DNA from: Oscillospiraceae bacterium
GTDB taxonomy: Bacteria; Bacillota; Clostridia; Oscillospirales; Ruminococcaceae
Reading direction: 5' to 3'
DNA length: 7,313 nucleotides
Assembly: GCA_900752625.1 (NCBI GenBank)
Contig: CAADWC010000293.1
Location: 1-7,313 of the forward strand
The stretch's first letter is position 1. Each line of letters opens with the position of its first letter. The notes beneath the pieces were generated by a model. The model searched no databases, was not told where the DNA came from, and worked only from the letters and a program-made list of their open reading frames with translations. Of this stretch, positions 4,598-7,313 are shown one piece after another. Position numbers and translations under genes: made by a program.

Positions 4598-6421
4598 ATG
4601 TGCGGTATAGTTGGCTATGTCGGAAAACAGGAATGTACAAAGGTATTGCTTGACGCTTTAAGCAAGCTGGAATACAGAGGATATGATTCGGCAGGAATCG
4701 CCGTTTTTCAGGACGGAGAAATCAGAGTAAGCAAAACCAAGGGAAGAATTGCTGATCTGAAGAAAAAAATACTTCAAGAGGGTGTAATTCACGGAGGTAC
4801 CTGCGGTATAGGCCATACAAGGTGGGCTACTCACGGAGAGCCGTCGGACATTAATTCGCATCCTCACGGAAACGCCGAGATTTCTATTGTGCATAACGGT
4901 ATTATTGAGAACTACCAGAAAATAAAAAGCTTTCTGGAGAAAAAGGGCTATGTTTTTGAAAGTCAGACGGATACGGAAACGGTAGCAAAGCTTTTGGATT
5001 ATTACTATAACGGCGATCCTATGGAAACTATCCAAAAGGTGCTTGGAGATATAGAGGGTTCTTATGCTCTTGGTATTGTTTTCAAGGATTTTCCTGAGTC
5101 TGTTTACGCTGTAAGAAAGGATTCGCCTCTTATTGTGGGTATCGGAGACGAAGAGGCTTTTATTGCTTCCGACGTTCCGGCAATCCTGAAATTTACAAGA
5201 AACTACTATTTGCTTGATACCGATGAAATAGCTGTACTTAGCAATGGCAGGGCTCAGATCTTTGATAAATACGGCACTCCTGTTGAAAAACAGCTTATGG
5301 TTGCGGATTGGGATATGGAAGCAGCGGAAAAGGGCGGATATGAGCATTTTATGCTTAAAGAAATAAACGAGCAGCCAAACGCAATAAAGCAGACAATTTC
5401 TCCGCGTATAAAGAACGGAATGCCTAATTTTGAGGAGTGCGGTATGACTGCTGAAAAGCTGGCATCATATCATAGTATATTTGTCGTTGCCTGCGGTACC
5501 GCAATGCATGCAGGACTTGTGGGAAAGTATGTAATAGAAAAGCTTGCCAGGGTGCCGGTTGCTGTTGACGTTGCTTCTGAGTTCAGATACAGGGATCCGA
5601 TCATAGGCAAAGGCGATCTAGTGATAGTTGTTTCACAGTCCGGCGAAACGGCTGATACTCTCGAAGCCTTGAAGCTTTCAAAGCGGCTTGGAGCAGATAC
5701 GCTTGCTATAGTCAACGTTGTCGGTTCTTCGATTGCAAGAGAGGCGGATATGGTCATCTATACTCATGCAGGCCCTGAGATATCCGTTGCTTCCACAAAA
5801 GCGTACAGCGTTCAGATCTCTGTTTTTTACCTGCTTGCTTTTTTGCTTTCCTATGTAAAAAACATGATCTCGGAGGATGAGTGCAAAAGACTTACCTCTG
5901 TGCTTGAAAGCGTTCCTAACATGATAGATGTTATTTTGAAGCAGGAAAAATCCTGCCAGTATGTAGCTTCTCAGCTTATCAACTCCGAAAATCTTCTTTA
6001 CATCGGCAGAGGACTGGATTATGCCCTTTCGATGGAGGGATCCTTGAAGCTCAAAGAGATTTCATATATTCATTCCGAGTCATACGCTGCCGGTGAGCTT
6101 AAGCACGGAACTATATCGCTGGTTACCGAAAGTATGCCGCTTATCGCCGTTGCGACACAGAGAGATTTGTTTGACAAGACCGTCAGCAATGCCAAGGAAG
6201 TTAAAGCCAGAGGCGGAAAGGTTATTTTTGTAACGCATGATTACATTAATGTTGACGATGACGTTGCTGATTATAAGATAGGCCTGCCAACTATCGACGA
6301 TGTATTAATGCCTATGCTTACGGTAGTTCCGCTGCAGCTTATTGCGTATTATACGTCGGTGCTCAGAGGCAACGATGTTGATAAGCCGAGAAATTTAGCT
6401 AAATCTGTAACAGTGGAATAA
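4598..6421 (+). CDS. glmS: glutamine--fructose-6-phosphate aminotransferase (isomerizing)
   Basis: Makes glucosamine-6-phosphate from fructose-6-phosphate and glutamine, the entry step to UDP-GlcNAc for peptidoglycan; cytoplasmic, normally a dimer. The 607 residues match the family length (E. coli 609). The N-terminal class II glutaminase domain starts M-C-G-I-V-G-Y, with Cys2 becoming the nucleophile after Met removal. It also has YRGYDSAG (26-33), GHTRWATHG (72-80) and HNGIIEN (99-105). Two SIS sugar-isomerase domains follow: about 290-430 with CGTAMHAG (299-306) and SQSGETADT (346-354), and about 460-595 with ESYAAGELKHG (494-504). The C-terminus AKSVTVE (K602) supplies the usual active-site lysine. 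No key residue is missing. It has its own promoter and is followed by a T-run terminator. Confidence 0.98.
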   Translation: MCGIVGYVGKQECTKVLLDALSKLEYRGYDSAGIAVFQDGEIRVSKTKGRIADLKKKILQEGVIHGGTCGIGHTRWATHGEPSDINSHPHGNAEISIVHNGIIENYQKIKSFLEKKGYVFESQTDTETVAKLLDYYYNGDPMETIQKVLGDIEGSYALGIVFKDFPESVYAVRKDSPLIVGIGDEEAFIASDVPAILKFTRNYYLLDTDEIAVLSNGRAQIFDKYGTPVEKQLMVADWDMEAAEKGGYEHFMLKEINEQPNAIKQTISPRIKNGMPNFEECGMTAEKLASYHSIFVVACGTAMHAGLVGKYVIEKLARVPVAVDVASEFRYRDPIIGKGDLVIVVSQSGETADTLEALKLSKRLGADTLAIVNVVGSSIAREADMVIYTHAGPEISVASTKAYSVQISVFYLLAFLLSYVKNMISEDECKRLTSVLESVPNMIDVILKQEKSCQYVASQLINSENLLYIGRGLDYALSMEGSLKLKEISYIHSESYAAGELKHGTISLVTESMPLIAVATQRDLFDKTVSNAKEVKARGGKVIFVTHDYINVDDDVADYKIGLPTIDDVLMPMLTVVPLQLIAYYTSVLRGNDVDKPRNLAKSVTVE

Positions 6422-6433
6422 ATTCTAGTGCCT

Positions 6434-6455
6434 GCGTATTGCAAACGCTTTTTTT
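6434..6455 (+). terminator. probable glmS terminator
   Basis: GCGT (6434-6437) and ACGC (6445-6448) form a short GC-rich stem with a 7-nt loop, directly followed by seven T residues, 12 nt after the glmS stop. The U-tract is good but the stem is only 4 bp, so termination may be partial. Confidence 0.45.
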
Positions 6456-6469
6456 GGTGTATCGGATTT

Positions 6470-6499
6470 TTGTAAAATGTCGGGGATTTGGTTTATAAC
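6470..6499 (+). promoter_or_regulatory. weak candidate promoter of the membrane sensor gene
   Basis: TTGTAA (6470-6475), an 18-bp spacer and TATAAC (6494-6499). An alternative is TTGGTT (6488-6493) with TATTAA (6510-6515). Neither is strong, and read-through from glmS is also possible. Confidence 0.3.
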
Positions 6500-6538
6500 G
6501 GTATCGGCATATTAATGATTCGTGCTGTATTCTCTATG

Positions 6539-6545
6539 AGAGGAG
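6539..6545 (+). promoter_or_regulatory. ribosome binding site setting a TTG start
   Basis: AGAGGAG lies 8 nt upstream of TTG 6554. The next in-frame TTG (6563) is 17 nt away, and in-frame ATG codons come only inside the first membrane segment, so TTG 6554 is the best start. Confidence 0.7.
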
Positions 6546-6553
6546 ATAACGTT

Positions 6554-7313
6554 TTGACGAAGTTGAAAAGCAAAATTTCTGTCAGCGGAAGAACGGCTGC
6601 AGCGATAATATTGTTTGCAGGGCTTATGCTTCTGATGTTTTTTGTTATTGCCGAATCTGAAAAGTATGCAGACACTGAAAATGCCGGCATTGATTTTCCT
6701 GATGTGAAAGAGCTTAGCGAGGGTTGGACGGTCTCAGGGAGTTCTATAGAAAATATAAACGGATATAAATTTACCGGTAAAATAGCAATTACAAACGTTA
6801 TTCCTGACGATATGCCGGGCGCGTCTGTACTGTTTTTTGATTCTCAGGGATTGACCTGCAAGGTTTACGTTGATTCGCAGGAGATATATTCATATGACAG
6901 CGGTCAGAAGTTTGACAGATCCAAGATCCTTTCTGATATAAATTGTTTTGTAATGCTTGACGACGGAGATAAGGGGAGAACAGTAACTATAGAATTTAGT
7001 TCCCCTAATGGCGAGGGAACTCTGCCGTCTGTCAATTACAGCAGCGAGAGCGGACTTATCAAATATTTGTTCTTAAAGGACGGTTTTTCGGTTTTATTTT
7101 CAGTACTGCTTTTATTTATATCTCTGTGTCTTATATTTGTTTATATTGTTTTTATATCAAAGAAAATTGCGCTGCAAAATAAGTGCTTGTTCTATCTCGG
7201 CGCTTTCATTATGCTGGCAAACTTATGGATAATTACAAATACCCAGGTTTTACAGCTTATTACCGACAAGGTAACTGTCGTTGCCTTGATATCATATTAT
7301 TCTTTCGCTCTGC
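6554..7313 (+). CDS. membrane sensor-like protein, N-terminal part (cut by window end)
   Basis: Partial: 253 codons are present with no stop before the window edge. After a basic start (M-T-K-L-K-S-K) comes a hydrophobic anchor or uncleaved signal at about 14-33. Residues about 34-175 are polar, beta-rich and presumably outside the membrane (for example GYKFTGKIAIT, SVLFFDSQGLTCKVYVDSQEIYSYDSG, TVTIEFSSP). At least three membrane segments follow, about 178-201, 211-228 and from 240 onward. This layout resembles 7TM sensors with an extracellular sandwich domain (7TMR-DISM type), which in Clostridia often carry a GGDEF, histidine kinase or similar output domain. The output part lies beyond the window, so function is unknown and the class is inference. 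It is on the same strand as glmS, 132 nt after it, with a probable terminator between. Confidence 0.75.
   Translation, partial: MTKLKSKISVSGRTAAAIILFAGLMLLMFFVIAESEKYADTENAGIDFPDVKELSEGWTVSGSSIENINGYKFTGKIAITNVIPDDMPGASVLFFDSQGLTCKVYVDSQEIYSYDSGQKFDRSKILSDINCFVMLDDGDKGRTVTIEFSSPNGEGTLPSVNYSSESGLIKYLFLKDGFSVLFSVLLLFISLCLIFVYIVFISKKIALQNKCLFYLGAFIMLANLWIITNTQVLQLITDKVTVVALISYYSFAL

Noticed and set aside
4658..5347. Long minus-strand open frame (229 codons) inside glmS
   Set aside because: It lies wholly within the glmS coding region, has no recognisable domain, and the plus strand encodes a conserved enzyme there; it is a shadow frame.

Overview
The window looks like chromosomal DNA from a low-to-mid GC Firmicute, most likely a Clostridia member close to Ruminococcus/Oscillospiraceae. 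This rests on style: AG-rich Shine-Dalgarno (SD) sites, three genes that appear to start with TTG, an ECF vitamin-transporter S component, a ferredoxin-type aldo/keto reductase, and a clostridial-type aspartokinase (KFGGSS...VVPSAPGKR). No search was run, so the genus is a guess. All recognised genes are on the + strand. No transposase, phage gene, tRNA, rRNA or CRISPR array is visible.

Layout. (1) 35-1354: a complete monofunctional aspartate kinase, followed by a good intrinsic terminator and two more hairpins. (2) 1704-2840: an aldo/keto reductase with a C-terminal double 4Fe-4S region, behind a near-consensus promoter (TTGAAA-17-TATAAT). (3) 3154-3720 and 3680-4111: an overlapping pair, an ECF transporter S component and a DUF1893/TM1506-like protein. 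A 59-nt near-perfect hairpin sits between the strong SD and the start codon of the first gene. (4) 4112-4597: a 486-bp gap. It holds a 14-bp-stem hairpin that looks like a minus-strand terminator, a possible 22-residue hydrophobic minus-strand peptide, four ATCGG/CCGAT cores spaced 32-34 bp apart, and the glmS promoter. (5) 4598-6421: glmS, complete. (6) 6554-end: the start of a membrane sensor-like protein cut off by the window edge.

The genes are mostly separate units. Lysine/threonine-family amino acid synthesis (aspartokinase) and amino-sugar synthesis for the cell wall (GlmS) are housekeeping functions. The ECF-S/DUF1893 pair is the only clear two-gene operon, and the overlap suggests coupled translation. 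The most unusual material is non-coding: the hairpin between SD and start codon at 3083-3156, and the minus-strand unit and spaced repeats in front of glmS. No clearly new multi-gene system is visible.
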